A stretch of 64,000 nt of DNA from Weissella diestrammenae (lineage in GTDB: Bacteria; Bacillota; Bacilli; Lactobacillales; Lactobacillaceae), in assembly GCF_014397255.1 (NCBI RefSeq), contig NZ_CP060724.1, forward strand, positions 868,001 to 932,000. Direction: 5' to 3'. Position numbers and translations under genes: made by a program. The notes under the pieces are model-generated. The model was not told the origin of the DNA and did no database searches. It worked only from the letters and a program-made list of their open reading frames with translations. Positions 8,944 through 18,727 of the stretch are shown piece by piece. How positions within the stretch are numbered: position 1 is the first letter of the stretch; each line of letters starts with the position of its first letter.

Positions 8944-10734
8944 ATGGCATATCAAGCGCTTTATCGGACATGGCGACCACAAACATTTGGAGATATGGTT
9001 GGCCAAGAAGTTGTTACCCGTACCTTACGGAATGCTCTCGTTACAAATCAAATGTCACATGCCTATTTATTTACTGGACCACGGGGAACAGGTAAAACGT
9101 CTGCAGCAAAAATTTTTGCTAAAGCGGTGAATTGTTTACATCCCATTGATGGTGAACCAGATGGTACCTGTGAAATTTGCCAAGCTGCCGATAATGGGAC
9201 GCTTGGTGATATCATCGAACTGGACGCAGCCTCGAATAATGGGGTTGATGAAATTCGTGAGATTCGAGAAGACGTTAACTATGCGCCGACGATGGGGCAG
9301 TTTAAGGTATACATTATTGATGAGGTTCATATGCTGTCAACAGGGGCATTTAACGCGCTCCTTAAAACGCTGGAAGAACCACCAGCAAATGTGATATTCA
9401 TTCTTGCCACCACTGAACCACAAAAAATCCCAGCTACTATTATTTCGCGAACGCAACGTTTTGATTTTCGACGAATTGATGCCAACGATGCCTATCAACG
9501 AATGGTATATATTCTGAATGAACGTGGTGATACTTATGATGAAACTGCTTTGCGAGTCATTGCAAATGCGGCTGATGGTGGGATGCGTGATGCGTTAAGT
9601 ATCCTTGATCAAGCATTGTCGTTTGGCAATGGACAAGTGACACTTGAAAATGCGTTACTTGTGACGGGATCAGTCACGCAGGCATTGTTAGGTGAGTATG
9701 TGCAAGCTGTTGTAAACCACGAATCACAAAAAGCATTGGCTAAGCTATCGGAGGTTTTAACAGCTGGTAAAGATGCAGGTCGATTTATTGAGGACTTAAT
9801 TAGCTATGCACGCGACCTATTGCTCAGCACAGAAGCACCCGAATTGATTTCTTTAGTACCAGATAATAATTTTAATCAATTAGCAGCTGAACAAGCACCA
9901 GAGGTGTGGTATCACATGATTGATATTTTGAATGAAACGCAACAACAAATTCGTTATACTAATCGACCTAGCATCTATTTGGAAGTATTAACTGTTAAAT
10001 TGAGTCGACCAGCTACGACTAATCTTGCTGCAAAAAGTCAGCCAGTTACAACAGAATCCGCACAGCCTGTAGGGATAGTTGGTAGTCAAGCAGTTGTATC
10101 ATCCGATTCAAAGGCGGAGCCGATAAAGACTGTTGAGTCGACAAAGAGTACCCCAATCGCAGAAAGCACGCCTGTGGTACCCGAAGCAGAGAAGATACGG
10201 GTTGCTGACCGAGCTAGCACAGAAACGAAAGACTTGTTTGCTGTTTTGAATCAGGCAACACGCGGTGATTTAAATCGCGTGGTTGGTGTTTGGGCTGATG
10301 TGATTGCAACATTACCGGTATCGAGCCAAGCAATGCTCAATACAGCTAAGCCTATCGCAGCATCAGAAACTGGTATGGTCTTAGGCTTTGATTTTGAAAT
10401 TTTCCGGGACAATACGAAACGTAATGCGGAATTAATCGCAACCCTTACTGAAAAAGTACAAGCATTGACTAATGCACCAGCTGAACGGCAATTAGTCTTA
10501 ATAACGAATGAAGAATGGCCGGCTTTGCGTACTGAGTGGGTAAATGAGCATCATCATGCTAGTTCACAAGCTGTACAGCCTGAACAAACAGCAGTGCAAC
10601 AGGTCACAGAATCATCCGTGGCAGCAATTGTTGATGAACCAACAACTGATGCAGAAGTTGACACTCAGGCACCAGTTGTCAAAGAAGCCTTAAATCTGTT
10701 TGGTACGGATATCGTCGAAGTTGAACACGATTAA
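8944..10734 (+). CDS. dnaX: DNA polymerase III subunits gamma/tau
   Basis: Clamp-loader ATPase that loads the sliding clamp and ties the replicase together. 596 residues: Walker A GPRGTGKTSAAK (about 45-56), zinc-module cysteines around residues 64-79 (CLHP...CEIC), Walker B YIIDEVHMLS, and sensor ATTEPQKIP. A low-complexity Ala/Ser/Thr/Glu linker follows after about residue 360, then a tau-type C-terminal domain. ATG has GAAAGGGG upstream. It leads an operon of replication and repair genes. The ybaB/ebfC gene that normally sits between dnaX and recR is absent here (20-nt gap). Confidence 0.96.
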   Translation: MAYQALYRTWRPQTFGDMVGQEVVTRTLRNALVTNQMSHAYLFTGPRGTGKTSAAKIFAKAVNCLHPIDGEPDGTCEICQAADNGTLGDIIELDAASNNGVDEIREIREDVNYAPTMGQFKVYIIDEVHMLSTGAFNALLKTLEEPPANVIFILATTEPQKIPATIISRTQRFDFRRIDANDAYQRMVYILNERGDTYDETALRVIANAADGGMRDALSILDQALSFGNGQVTLENALLVTGSVTQALLGEYVQAVVNHESQKALAKLSEVLTAGKDAGRFIEDLISYARDLLLSTEAPELISLVPDNNFNQLAAEQAPEVWYHMIDILNETQQQIRYTNRPSIYLEVLTVKLSRPATTNLAAKSQPVTTESAQPVGIVGSQAVVSSDSKAEPIKTVESTKSTPIAESTPVVPEAEKIRVADRASTETKDLFAVLNQATRGDLNRVVGVWADVIATLPVSSQAMLNTAKPIAASETGMVLGFDFEIFRDNTKRNAELIATLTEKVQALTNAPAERQLVLITNEEWPALRTEWVNEHHHASSQAVQPEQTAVQQVTESSVAAIVDEPTTDAEVDTQAPVVKEALNLFGTDIVEVEHD

Positions 10735-10754
10735 TCGCTTGAAGGGAGTTTTAA

Positions 10755-11354
10755 ATGCAGTATCCAGAACCAATTGCAAAATTAATTGATAGTTATACAA
10801 AGTTACCTGGGATTGGGATTAAAACTGCTACTCGCTTGGCGTTTTATACAATCGATATGCAAGAAGCAGATGTGACCGGCTTTGCTCAGTCATTGATTTC
10901 AGCAAAACGTGATTTAAAATTTTGTTCAATTTGTGGTAATTTAACTGAAACGGACCCGTGTGTCATTTGTACTGATACGTCACGTGATCAGACGACGGTT
11001 TTGGTTGTTGAAGAAGTTAAAGACTTAATGGCCATTGAAAACACAAATGAATTTCATGGGCTATATCACGTATTGCACGGTGTTTTATCGCCTTTAGCTG
11101 GGAAAGGCCCCGATGATATTAATATTGAATCATTGGTGACCCGCTTACAACAGCATGAAGAAATTCACGAAGTCATTGTTGGTACGAATGCGAATGCTGA
11201 GGGTGAAGCAACGGCCATGTATCTTAGCCGTTTGTTGAAACCAGCTGGGATTAACGTATCGCGTTTGGCAACTGGTTTAGCAGTCGGAAGTGATATTGAT
11301 TATGCTGATGAAATTACACTGATAAAATCAGTTGAAGGAAGGACGCAAATGTGA
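10755..11354 (+). CDS. recR: Recombination mediator RecR
   Basis: RecR works with RecO/RecF to load RecA on gapped DNA. 199 residues with an N-terminal helix-hairpin-helix ([14 protein letters not shown]), four zinc-binding cysteines in [16 protein letters not shown], and a Toprim domain ([29 protein letters not shown]). GAAGGGAG precedes the ATG. Its stop overlaps the next start. Confidence 0.96.
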   Translation: MQYPEPIAKLIDSYTKLPGIGIKTATRLAFYTIDMQEADVTGFAQSLISAKRDLKFCSICGNLTETDPCVICTDTSRDQTTVLVVEEVKDLMAIENTNEFHGLYHVLHGVLSPLAGKGPDDINIESLVTRLQQHEEIHEVIVGTNANAEGEATAMYLSRLLKPAGINVSRLATGLAVGSDIDYADEITLIKSVEGRTQM

Positions 11355-11611
11355 TGTTTAATCTTTCTAAACGATCAAAATGGGACTCAACTGTTTTTGA
11401 TCACCAGTTAATTGACGCAATCGATAATGCAAAATATGATTACGAAAAAGCTAAAATGTCAGAGGAAGCATTATTTGAAAGTAATATTGATCCGCGTTTG
11501 ATTAAAGCACAGACGGCTTTTGCGAAACAGAAATATTTCTTTTTGCTTCGTGCCTCGCGTGAACGTCAAATGAAAGGCCATTGGCAAAACGTTTTTATGC
11601 GTCCAGAGTAG
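11354..11611 (+). CDS. yaaL: YaaL-family protein (DUF2508)
   Basis: An 85-residue, charged, mostly helical protein of the DUF2508/YaaL family, found after recR in Bacillus and lactic acid bacteria; its role is not known. ATG 11354 overlaps the recR stop (TGATG) and is preferred over GTG 11351. The C-terminal half, KYFFLLRASRERQMKG, is the most family-like part. No cysteine, signal peptide or membrane span is visible. Confidence 0.8.
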   Translation: MFNLSKRSKWDSTVFDHQLIDAIDNAKYDYEKAKMSEEALFESNIDPRLIKAQTAFAKQKYFFLLRASRERQMKGHWQNVFMRPE

Positions 11612-11669
11612 GAATGGGGAAAACCTAATAATGTTTTAAACGATGTTTGGCAATTGAGTAGGGAGTATC

Positions 11670-12314
11670 ATGACAGGGAAATTTATTAGTTTTGAAGGAC
11701 CAGATGGCGCAGGGAAAACGAGTGTCTTAGCTGCGATTGTTGAGCGGTTAAGTTCGTATTATGGTGATGATTTATTATTGACACGTGAGCCAGGTGGCCG
11801 TGATAATGTGGTTGCTGAAGCGATTCGTGATTTGGTATTGAGCCCAGACTATCCGGAGATGGACCCAAGAACTGAGGCCCTTCTATATGCGGCCTCAAGA
11901 CGTGAGCATATTCAAAAAACGATCAAGCCAGCATTAGTCGCTGGAAAATTGGTGATATCAGACCGTTACGTTGACAGTTCAATTGCCTATCAAGGTGCAG
12001 GACGTGAAATTGGATTTGAGGCTGTGTTGCAGGTGAACCAATTTGCTATCGAGGATTTTTGGCCAGATAAAACGATTTATTTAGATATTCGTCCTGAAGT
12101 GGGATTAGCTAGAATTAATCAGTATCGAACAGATGAAATTAATCGATTAGACATGGATCCTTTATCTTTTCATCAGCGAGTGAGTGCGGGATATCATCGT
12201 TTGGCAAAGATGGCACCAGACCGGATTGTTGTCATTGATGCTGAACAACCATTAGAACAGGTAATTGAGGATGTGTGGCAGGTGTTAAGTCAAGAATTGA
12301 AAGTTGAGGACTAA
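11670..12314 (+). CDS. tmk: Thymidylate kinase
   Basis: Phosphorylates dTMP to dTDP. 214 residues, with P-loop GPDGAGKTS (10-18), the DR(Y/H) motif SDRYVDSSIAYQGAGRE (about 92-107), and the TREPGG substrate loop. It sits within the replication operon and ends 4 nt before darA. Confidence 0.96.
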   Translation: MTGKFISFEGPDGAGKTSVLAAIVERLSSYYGDDLLLTREPGGRDNVVAEAIRDLVLSPDYPEMDPRTEALLYAASRREHIQKTIKPALVAGKLVISDRYVDSSIAYQGAGREIGFEAVLQVNQFAIEDFWPDKTIYLDIRPEVGLARINQYRTDEINRLDMDPLSFHQRVSAGYHRLAKMAPDRIVVIDAEQPLEQVIEDVWQVLSQELKVED

Positions 12315-12318
12315 GTCG

Positions 12319-12648
12319 ATGAAGATGGTGTTAGCAATTGTACAAGATAAGGACGCAAATAAATTAGGGTCGGTATTTGTTAAGCATAATATTCAAGCAA
12401 CACGGACAGCAACATCAGGTGGATTTCTTCGTTCAGGTAATACGACTTTTATGATTGGGATCGAAGATGAACGAGTACCAGAAGTTTTAGAATTGATTAA
12501 AGAGACGGCGCATGCGCGCAAACAATTTATGACACCCGCTGCCAGTCTTGATTTATCGCTTGAAGCAACTTCATCAATGCCAATGGAAGTGCAAATTGGT
12601 GGGGCGACAGTCTTTATTCAAGATGTTGAGCAATTTCACCAATTTTAA
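12319..12648 (+). CDS. darA: Cyclic di-AMP receptor DarA (PII-like)
   Basis: A small PII-fold protein that binds cyclic di-AMP in Firmicutes; its downstream partner is not settled. The 109 residues begin MKMVLAIVQDKDA and include the ligand loop region TRTATSGGFLRSGNTT, the classic DarA/YaaQ signature. ATG 12319 follows TTGAGGAC and is preferred to TTG 12304, which lies inside tmk. The usual neighbour yaaR is missing between darA and holB. Confidence 0.93.
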   Translation: MKMVLAIVQDKDANKLGSVFVKHNIQATRTATSGGFLRSGNTTFMIGIEDERVPEVLELIKETAHARKQFMTPAASLDLSLEATSSMPMEVQIGGATVFIQDVEQFHQF

Positions 12649-12703
12649 AGCAAGCGCTAATTGAGTGTAATGAATTAAGTTAATGGGAAAGGCGGCAAGT
12701 GCA

Positions 12704-13717
12704 ATGGAGCCAACTGAAATGATTGCAGAAATTAAACGGCAACAGCCAAAATTAGTTGAGCAATTTAAACAAGCAGTGGCGAGCAAGCAATTAGCGCACG
12801 CCTTTTTGTTTACGGGTCCAAAAGGACACGGTCAAAAAATGTTCGCCGAGTGGTTGGCGATGCGTTTAATGTGTGAACATGTGAGTGAAGATGGCGAGCC
12901 TGATGGCACATGTTCGCAATGTCTTCGAATTGCGAAACATGAGCACCCAGATGTGATTGAGGTTGAACCAGATGGGCAGTCAATTAAAATTGAACAAATT
13001 CGATTTTTGCGTGATGAATTCACCAAAACGGCGGTTGAAGGTGATCAAAAGATATTTATCATTTCAGCAGCCGATACGATGACTGACAATGCAGCTAATG
13101 GCTTATTGAAATTTATTGAGGAACCAGTTGGTCAACAGTTGGCCATCTTAATTGCCGAGAATCGACAACAAGTTCTACCAACCATCGTGTCGCGAACACA
13201 AGTGGTTGATTTTTATGAACAATCACCAGAAGCCTACCGTGCAGCGTTGCGTGAGATGGGGTATGACGCATCAGTCATTGAGTTGGTGAGCCAATTGACA
13301 GATAGTGTGACAACAGCATCTGAATGGTTAGTCGATGATTGGTTGATGTCAGCCCGGATGGCAATGGTGGATTTGGTTGGAAAAATTGTTCGATTAGATT
13401 CGCAAGCCTTTTTAACAGTGCAAACAACGTTGATGCCTTTAGCTACCAATAAAGCATTAAATCGGATATGGCTGCAATTATTTGCCGCAGCTTGGCGTGA
13501 TATTTTGTTGCTTGTTAATCAAGAGAATATTGTGCCGTATTTTCCAGAGTCCAAAACATGGGCACAAGACGCTCAGCGTTATTCGTTTGAGGCAATCTTG
13601 AAGGTACAAGAGAATCTATTAAAAGCACCACAAATGTTGGATATGAATATTAGCTTGCAAACAACACTTGAAACGCTTGTTTTGCAGAGCCAGTTTGAGC
13701 TAGCGGGGAAAATTTGA
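12704..13717 (+). CDS. holB: DNA polymerase III delta' subunit
   Basis: Non-catalytic clamp-loader subunit. The fold parallels DnaX (FLFTGPKGHGQKMFAE, with an altered P-loop; four zinc-site cysteines in the CEHV...CSQC region; SRTQVVDF). ATG 12704 is chosen because AAAGGCGG lies at the right distance; an ATG at 12683 would add seven residues. The stop TGA overlaps the next gene's ATG. yabA, often between holB and rsmI in Bacillus, is not present. Confidence 0.92.
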   Translation: MEPTEMIAEIKRQQPKLVEQFKQAVASKQLAHAFLFTGPKGHGQKMFAEWLAMRLMCEHVSEDGEPDGTCSQCLRIAKHEHPDVIEVEPDGQSIKIEQIRFLRDEFTKTAVEGDQKIFIISAADTMTDNAANGLLKFIEEPVGQQLAILIAENRQQVLPTIVSRTQVVDFYEQSPEAYRAALREMGYDASVIELVSQLTDSVTTASEWLVDDWLMSARMAMVDLVGKIVRLDSQAFLTVQTTLMPLATNKALNRIWLQLFAAAWRDILLLVNQENIVPYFPESKTWAQDAQRYSFEAILKVQENLLKAPQMLDMNISLQTTLETLVLQSQFELAGKI

Positions 13718-14589
13718 TGCAATCACAAAAAAGTTTTAGTCAACAATCATTTGGGACGTTATTTCTTGTGCCAACACCAATTGGCAATCTAAACGATATG
13801 ACGCAGCGTTCAATTCAGACGCTACAAACGGTAGATTTAATTGCAGCTGAGGATACACGACATACAGCGCACCTACTGACTCAATTTTCAATTACAACGA
13901 AACAAATTTCGTTTCATGAACATAATAAGGTCACGCGAATTCCAGAGCTGATTGCCCGATTAAAACAAGGTGAGAATATTGCACAAGTTTCTGACGCTGG
14001 TATGCCGTCAATTTCTGATCCTGGTCATGAGCTTGTCAAAGCTGCGATTAGCGAAGATATTGCGGTTGTCCCAATTCCTGGCGCTTCAGCCGGTATTACA
14101 GCACTAATTGCATCTGGCTTGGCGCCGCAACCATTTACTTTTTATGGCTTTCTTCAGCGGAAACAAAAAGACCAAGTCGCTGAGTTAGAAAAACTGGCAA
14201 AGCATACGGAAACAATTATTTTTTATGAATCACCACATCGTTTAAGCAATACTTTAGCTAACTTAGCTAAAGCATTAGGTAATGAACGGCCAGTTGTTTT
14301 GGCCCGTGAATTAACTAAACGCTATGAAGAGTTCCTACGAGGAACTGCTGGTGAACTTGCAACGTGGGCTGATCAAAATGAAATTCGCGGCGAATTTGTG
14401 GTCATTGTTGGGGGCGCGTCGGAACGAGAGACGACGGTAGCTGACGATCCATTGGCACTATTATCACCAATCGAAGCAGTCGATGCACTTGTGGATGATG
14501 GTATGAAAGCCACGGCGGCAGTGAAACAGATTGCTAAAACACGCGGGCTTGATCGACAGACATTGTATCTGGCATATCAAGCAAAATAG
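13717..14589 (+). CDS. rsmI: 16S rRNA (cytidine(1402)-2'-O)-methyltransferase RsmI
   Basis: Methylates C1402 ribose of 16S rRNA with AdoMet; a tetrapyrrole-methylase fold protein. Motifs LVPTPIGNLNDMTQRSI, AEDTRHT, VSDAGMPSISDPG, and the FYESPHR segment are intact. ATG 13717 overlaps the holB stop; TTG 13714 is the alternative. About 290 residues, full length. Confidence 0.95.
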   Translation: MQSQKSFSQQSFGTLFLVPTPIGNLNDMTQRSIQTLQTVDLIAAEDTRHTAHLLTQFSITTKQISFHEHNKVTRIPELIARLKQGENIAQVSDAGMPSISDPGHELVKAAISEDIAVVPIPGASAGITALIASGLAPQPFTFYGFLQRKQKDQVAELEKLAKHTETIIFYESPHRLSNTLANLAKALGNERPVVLARELTKRYEEFLRGTAGELATWADQNEIRGEFVVIVGGASERETTVADDPLALLSPIEAVDALVDDGMKATAAVKQIAKTRGLDRQTLYLAYQAK

Positions 14590-14645
14590 AAAGGTAATGT
14601 TGACGCTAATGTATGAGTCATTAGAGCAATATTGATAGGAATAAC

Positions 14646-15380
14646 ATGAAAGTTTATGAAATTGAACATGAAGTTTTGTATTACGAAGGTGATATGACCG
14701 GTAAATTAAATTTACCAACTATTTTGAATTTAGCTATTTTAAGTTCAACCGAACAAGCGATTGATTATGGCGTAGGACCTGAATATACTCATAATTTAGG
14801 ACTAGGTTGGATTATTCTTCAGCACATTATCGACATCAAACGCCGGCCAGAAATTGGTGAGAGGATCAAGGTGAGCACGCATGCCAAAGAACTTAACCCG
14901 TTCTTCTGTAAGCGTGATTATACGTTTGTTGATGCGCAGGGAATTGAAATTATTAAAATTGATACGTTGTATGCCATGATTGATATGACAAAGCGGAAAA
15001 TGGCTCGTATCCCAGAGGATATTGCGGCAGCTTTTGACCCGACAATCGTCAAGAAAATCGCACGGCAAACAGCCCCCTTGACGATGACGGATGACATGTC
15101 GAGTCAACAACAGGATTATCGCGTTCGATTTACTGATATTGACTCAAATCAGCATGTCAATAATTCTAAATATCTGAATTGGACGCAGGATATTTTAGGC
15201 CCTGAATTTTTATTGGCCCATGAACCGCGACACGTTAATATCAAATTTGAACACGAAGTACGTTTGGGTGAAATAGTGACTTCGCGCGTTGCTGTCATAG
15301 GTAATCAATCTCGACACCAGATTATAGCTGGCGATGAATTGGCCGCAGAGGCTTCAATCGATTGGACGGAAAATCAATAG
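14646..15380 (+). CDS. Acyl-ACP thioesterase (FatA/B-type)
   Basis: Double hot-dog protein of 244 residues that releases fatty acids from acyl carrier protein. The N-terminal half has the substrate region GLGWIILQHIIDIKRRP, and the C-terminal half has the catalytic-type segment DIDSNQHVNNSKYLNW (Asn/His pair) typical of bacterial acyl-ACP thioesterases. It is preceded by its own short intergenic gap after rsmI. Chain-length specificity cannot be read. Confidence 0.88.
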   Translation: MKVYEIEHEVLYYEGDMTGKLNLPTILNLAILSSTEQAIDYGVGPEYTHNLGLGWIILQHIIDIKRRPEIGERIKVSTHAKELNPFFCKRDYTFVDAQGIEIIKIDTLYAMIDMTKRKMARIPEDIAAAFDPTIVKKIARQTAPLTMTDDMSSQQQDYRVRFTDIDSNQHVNNSKYLNWTQDILGPEFLLAHEPRHVNIKFEHEVRLGEIVTSRVAVIGNQSRHQIIAGDELAAEASIDWTENQ

Positions 15381-15457
15381 AAGTTTATAATAAAAAGAAC
15401 AATTAGTATGATAATTAATTTATAAATGATGATTCGTTAGACCAAAGGAGAATGTTA

Positions 15458-16450
15458 ATGAGTACATTGGTTTTAGGTGGCGCAGGCTATATTGGTTCGC
15501 ATATGGTAGACCTTTTGTTGACGCAACATCGTGATGTCGTTGTTGTTGATAATCTAGCAACTGGTCATCGACAAGCCGTTCCGGCTGGCGTGCCATTTTA
15601 TGAAGTGGATATTCGTGACAAACAAGCTTTGTCGGATGTTTTTGGACAGGAAAAAATTGACCAGGTTGTTCATTTCGCAGCATCTTCGATTGTACCGGAG
15701 TCAATGGCTGATCCATTGAAGTATTTTGACAATAATACGGCTGGTATGATTACGTTACTAGAAGTCATGCTAGAACATGACGTGAAACAAATTGTCTTCT
15801 CATCAACGGCAGCAACTTATGGTGAACCTGAAGAAAGTCCAATTAAGGAGACAACGCCGCAAAAGCCAATTAACCCATATGGTTTGTCGAAATTACAAAT
15901 GGAACAAATTATGGCTTGGGCCGATAAGGCTTACGACTTGAAGTGGGTAGCTTTGCGTTACTTTAACGTTGCAGGGGCAAAAGCTGATGGTTCAATTGGA
16001 GAAGATCATCCAACGGAGACCCATCTTGTCCCAATTATCTTACAAACAGCTTTGGGTGAACGTGATGAAATCATCATGTATGGTGATGATTATCAAACGC
16101 CAGATGGCTTCAATGTGCGTGATTACGTCCAAGTTATGGATTTGGTTGATGCACACGTCTTAGCTCTAGATTATTTGGCAAAGGGTAATGCTTCCAATCA
16201 ATTTAATCTGGGTACAGCAAATGGATACTCGGTAAAAGAAATGGTTGAAGCTGCCCGTGAAGCCACAGGACAACCTATTCCAGCTAAGATTGGGCCACGG
16301 CGAGCTGGTGATCCAGACTCGCTTGTGGCAGATTCAACAAAAGCTCGTGAAGTTCTCGGTTGGGCACCAAAGTATGAATCTGTGCAAGAGATTATTAAAA
16401 CTGCCTGGACTTGGCATCAAACACATCCAAATGGTTATCAGGACCGGTAG
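15458..16450 (+). CDS. galE: UDP-glucose 4-epimerase
   Basis: Interconverts UDP-glucose and UDP-galactose using bound NAD+. An extended SDR enzyme of 330 residues: [12 protein letters not shown] loop (residues 6-14), SSTAATYG, the catalytic YGLSK (Tyr/Lys), and [12 protein letters not shown] 15458 is chosen because AAAGGAG (15444-15450) is 7 nt upstream; ATG 15452 would be too close. It may feed UDP-galactose to wall polysaccharide, since no Leloir gene is adjacent. Confidence 0.95.
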   Translation: MSTLVLGGAGYIGSHMVDLLLTQHRDVVVVDNLATGHRQAVPAGVPFYEVDIRDKQALSDVFGQEKIDQVVHFAASSIVPESMADPLKYFDNNTAGMITLLEVMLEHDVKQIVFSSTAATYGEPEESPIKETTPQKPINPYGLSKLQMEQIMAWADKAYDLKWVALRYFNVAGAKADGSIGEDHPTETHLVPIILQTALGERDEIIMYGDDYQTPDGFNVRDYVQVMDLVDAHVLALDYLAKGNASNQFNLGTANGYSVKEMVEAAREATGQPIPAKIGPRRAGDPDSLVADSTKAREVLGWAPKYESVQEIIKTAWTWHQTHPNGYQDR

Positions 16451-16550
16451 GAAAAGGATAAATGTGATTGTTGGGTGTTGTAAGATAGCCATTGACGTCG
16501 AATTTATGCGTTTGGTGGATAGGGTTTAACACGGAAGAAAGTGTGAGAAA

Positions 16551-16895
16551 ATGTCGGAAGTGGACCATGTGATTCAACGCTTTTTGTCGGCGAATGGTGG
16601 GTACCTCGCGTATCCGTTTAATCAACCAGGACGACAACAAACGGTACTATGGCATGTCTTAAAACATCGCTCTAATCAAAAAATGTATGCTGCGATCTTT
16701 GAAAAAGATCAGCATATTTTGATTAATATCAAGTTAACACCTGCGCATGTTGATGAAATGGTGCAACAACGTGGGATTGAACGTGGCTTTCATATGAATA
16801 AACGGCATTGGGTGACCATTGATTTGATGGTTGCTTCACTTTCTGAAGCCGAACTTGACCACATGGTTGCGGAATCAGCACAATTAACCAGATAA
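16551..16895 (+). CDS. MmcQ/YjbR family protein
   Basis: A 114-residue protein of the MmcQ/YjbR (CyaY-like fold) family, with double-wing DNA-binding-like topology but unknown function. Typical elements are YPFNQPGRQQTVLWHVLKH, KMYAAIFEK, NIKLTPAHVDEM, and GFHMNKRHWVTIDL near the end. It is followed immediately by a terminator. Confidence 0.78.
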   Translation: MSEVDHVIQRFLSANGGYLAYPFNQPGRQQTVLWHVLKHRSNQKMYAAIFEKDQHILINIKLTPAHVDEMVQQRGIERGFHMNKRHWVTIDLMVASLSEAELDHMVAESAQLTR

Positions 16896-16925
16896 AAAAG
16901 CATCATGATACATGATGCTTTTTTT
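16894..16925. terminator. Bidirectional terminator
   Basis: AAAAAAGCATCATG pairs with CATGATGCTTTTTT around a 3-nt loop. A-run and T-run on both sides let it serve the convergent genes on either side. Confidence 0.92.
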
Positions 16926-17451
16926 GATGTGTATGACGCTGAATTGTTTGACGAAATAGACGTGAACGATAGGCTAAGGTGGCAGTATAACCGAAACCAG
17001 CGCTGGTGGATAGCGCATATAGAGGCCACCAATTTTCACCACCAATGCGTCTGAATGGTAGAATCTCCTCAAGTATAAGATTACGCAGTGTGTCGATTGG
17101 TGAGAATGCTTCGTGGGCCAGATAACTAATAATTAATAGCTGCATGCTAAAAATAATCAGCCAACCAAGTAAGTATGGCCAACCACCTTTGATTAGAATC
17201 GTCTCGGGTCGGTTATCAGTGGCATCAGGAATTTTAAATTGGGCAAAAACACCTTGGAATGTTCCGATTAAAGCACCGATGATGAAAATTAAACTAACGC
17301 TTAACCAAGCGTGTGGACGATGGGGTAAGCCGGTAAATAGGAGGTAAGCAGTGATGATGGGTAAAATTAAATATTGGAATCGTTTGGGATACTCAAATTT
17401 AAATTGTTTACGAATAAAGTAGATGAGAATGATGAAAAAAGTTGCTGACAT
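16903..17451 (-). CDS. Integral membrane protein, unknown function
   Basis: 182 residues with about four hydrophobic spans (near residues 3-12, 27-50, 91-113 and 147-160). A charged loop between spans contains GTFQGVFAQFKIPD, resembling the loop of CcdC/DUF1453-like membrane proteins, but I do not recognise the family with certainty. The C-terminus is basic and histidine-rich. Its 3' end runs into the bidirectional terminator. Confidence 0.6.
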   Translation of the reverse strand: MSATFFIILIYFIRKQFKFEYPKRFQYLILPIITAYLLFTGLPHRPHAWLSVSLIFIIGALIGTFQGVFAQFKIPDATDNRPETILIKGGWPYLLGWLIIFSMQLLIISYLAHEAFSPIDTLRNLILEEILPFRRIGGENWWPLYALSTSAGFGYTATLAYRSRLFRQTIQRHTHQKKHHVS

Positions 17452-17510
17452 ATTAATGCATTCCTATTAGTTTTTAAATGACAAAGTGACATTTTTTTTG
17501 ACTTAAAAAG

Positions 17511-17543
17511 AGATAAAAGGTTCGATAATCTATCGAACCTTTG
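17511..17543 (-). terminator. Terminator of the aldo/keto reductase gene
   Basis: AAAGGTTCGATA and TATCGAACCTTT form a perfect 12-bp stem; read on the minus strand it is followed by TTTTATCTCTTTTT. Confidence 0.85.
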
Positions 17544-17568
17544 CTTTGAGATTAAGTTGTTTATTTTT

Positions 17569-18522
17569 TTATGGTAGATCATTGCCAGCAGCAAGATAAA
17601 TATCATACCATTCTTGATTAGTTAATTGAACAGTATTATGAGCTGTCATTTCAGATAGCCGTTGGCGATTCATTGAACCTACGATGACTTGCATTTTTGC
17701 TGGATGATACGTTATCCAAGCAACCGCGACCGCATTTTTAGTGACGTTATATTTGTCAGCAATCGCTTGAAGCTTAGCATTAACTTCGGGGAACTTTGGG
17801 TTGTCAATAAATGGGCCTTCAAAGAAACCATATTGGAAGGGTGACCAAGCTTGAATGGTCATGTGATGTAGACGTGAGTAGGCTAGAATACCGCCATCAT
17901 GGTCAATTGAACGGGCATCTTGCATATTGACGTGGAATTCAGCATCAATCATATTTGTGTGCATGATACCAAACTGTAATTGGTTAGCAATGAGTTTTTG
18001 GTCAAGTGCTTGTTGTAAGAATTCAACTTGCCAAGGGTTCATGTTTGACACCCCAAAATGTCTGACCTTGCCGGCTTTGGCTAAAGTTGTAAATGCCTCG
18101 GCAATCGCATCTGGTTCTTGTAATGTGTCTGGTCGATGGAGTAAGAAAACATCGAGATAATCGGTTTGTAGGCGTTGTAACTCAGCGTCAACGGCTGCAA
18201 TCAGGTGAGATCCTGTAAAATCATAGCGTGGGCCCGTCCAGCCATCACCATTGATTTGGCCATTTTCTAAGATGATACCACCTTTAGATTGGATAAAAAT
18301 TTGATCACGAGCCACACCAACTGTTTTTAATGCTTGGCCTAGAACGGTTGATGATTGGCCAGCAGCATAAATGTCAGCAGTGTCAAAAAAATTAACGTCA
18401 TGTGCCAAGACAGTTTCCACGATGGTTTCGGCTTCTTTTGCCGATTTATCTGCAATACGCATCACACCAAGAGCAACGTCCGGTACAATTAAACCGCTTT
18501 GTCCTAAATCAATTTTTGCCAT
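17569..18522 (-). CDS. Aldo/keto reductase (YdhF-like)
   Basis: NADPH-dependent carbonyl reductase of the TIM-barrel AKR family. About 317 residues: the catalytic Asp/Tyr in FFDTADIYAAG, the catalytic Lys in QSKGG, the His in FLLHRPD, HFGVSNMNPWQ, and a C-terminal cofactor-binding IVGSMNRQRLSEM. On the minus strand AAAGGA lies 6 nt before ATG 18522, so the five-residue longer form (18537) is less likely. Substrate unknown. It has its own terminator. Confidence 0.9.
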   Translation of the reverse strand: MAKIDLGQSGLIVPDVALGVMRIADKSAKEAETIVETVLAHDVNFFDTADIYAAGQSSTVLGQALKTVGVARDQIFIQSKGGIILENGQINGDGWTGPRYDFTGSHLIAAVDAELQRLQTDYLDVFLLHRPDTLQEPDAIAEAFTTLAKAGKVRHFGVSNMNPWQVEFLQQALDQKLIANQLQFGIMHTNMIDAEFHVNMQDARSIDHDGGILAYSRLHHMTIQAWSPFQYGFFEGPFIDNPKFPEVNAKLQAIADKYNVTKNAVAVAWITYHPAKMQVIVGSMNRQRLSEMTAHNTVQLTNQEWYDIYLAAGNDLP

Positions 18523-18619
18523 GAGCCTTCCTTTCAATGCTAAATTTATACGATAGTTACAGCTTCATTATAACATTGACTATTAAGTACTAACAATTCA
18601 TGGTCAAATAACATGCTGA

Positions 18620-18647
18620 TTGTCTAGTGACTTGCTTTCTGTATAAT
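18620..18647 (+). promoter_or_regulatory. Promoter upstream of lactate permease
   Basis: TTGTCT, 16 nt, TATAAT, about 80 nt before the start codon of the permease gene. Confidence 0.6.
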
Positions 18648-18727
18648 ATAGATTGAACGCACGATAGAAAACTCAAGGGAGTAAAGGATAAATATAAACA
18701 TTAATTAAACGACATGGAGGTAGTGTA

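Noticed and set aside
8944-10734. Possible programmed frameshift in dnaX to make gamma
   Set aside because: No A_AAA_AAG-like heptamer was noticed at the expected place after the ATPase domains; only the full tau-like product is supported.
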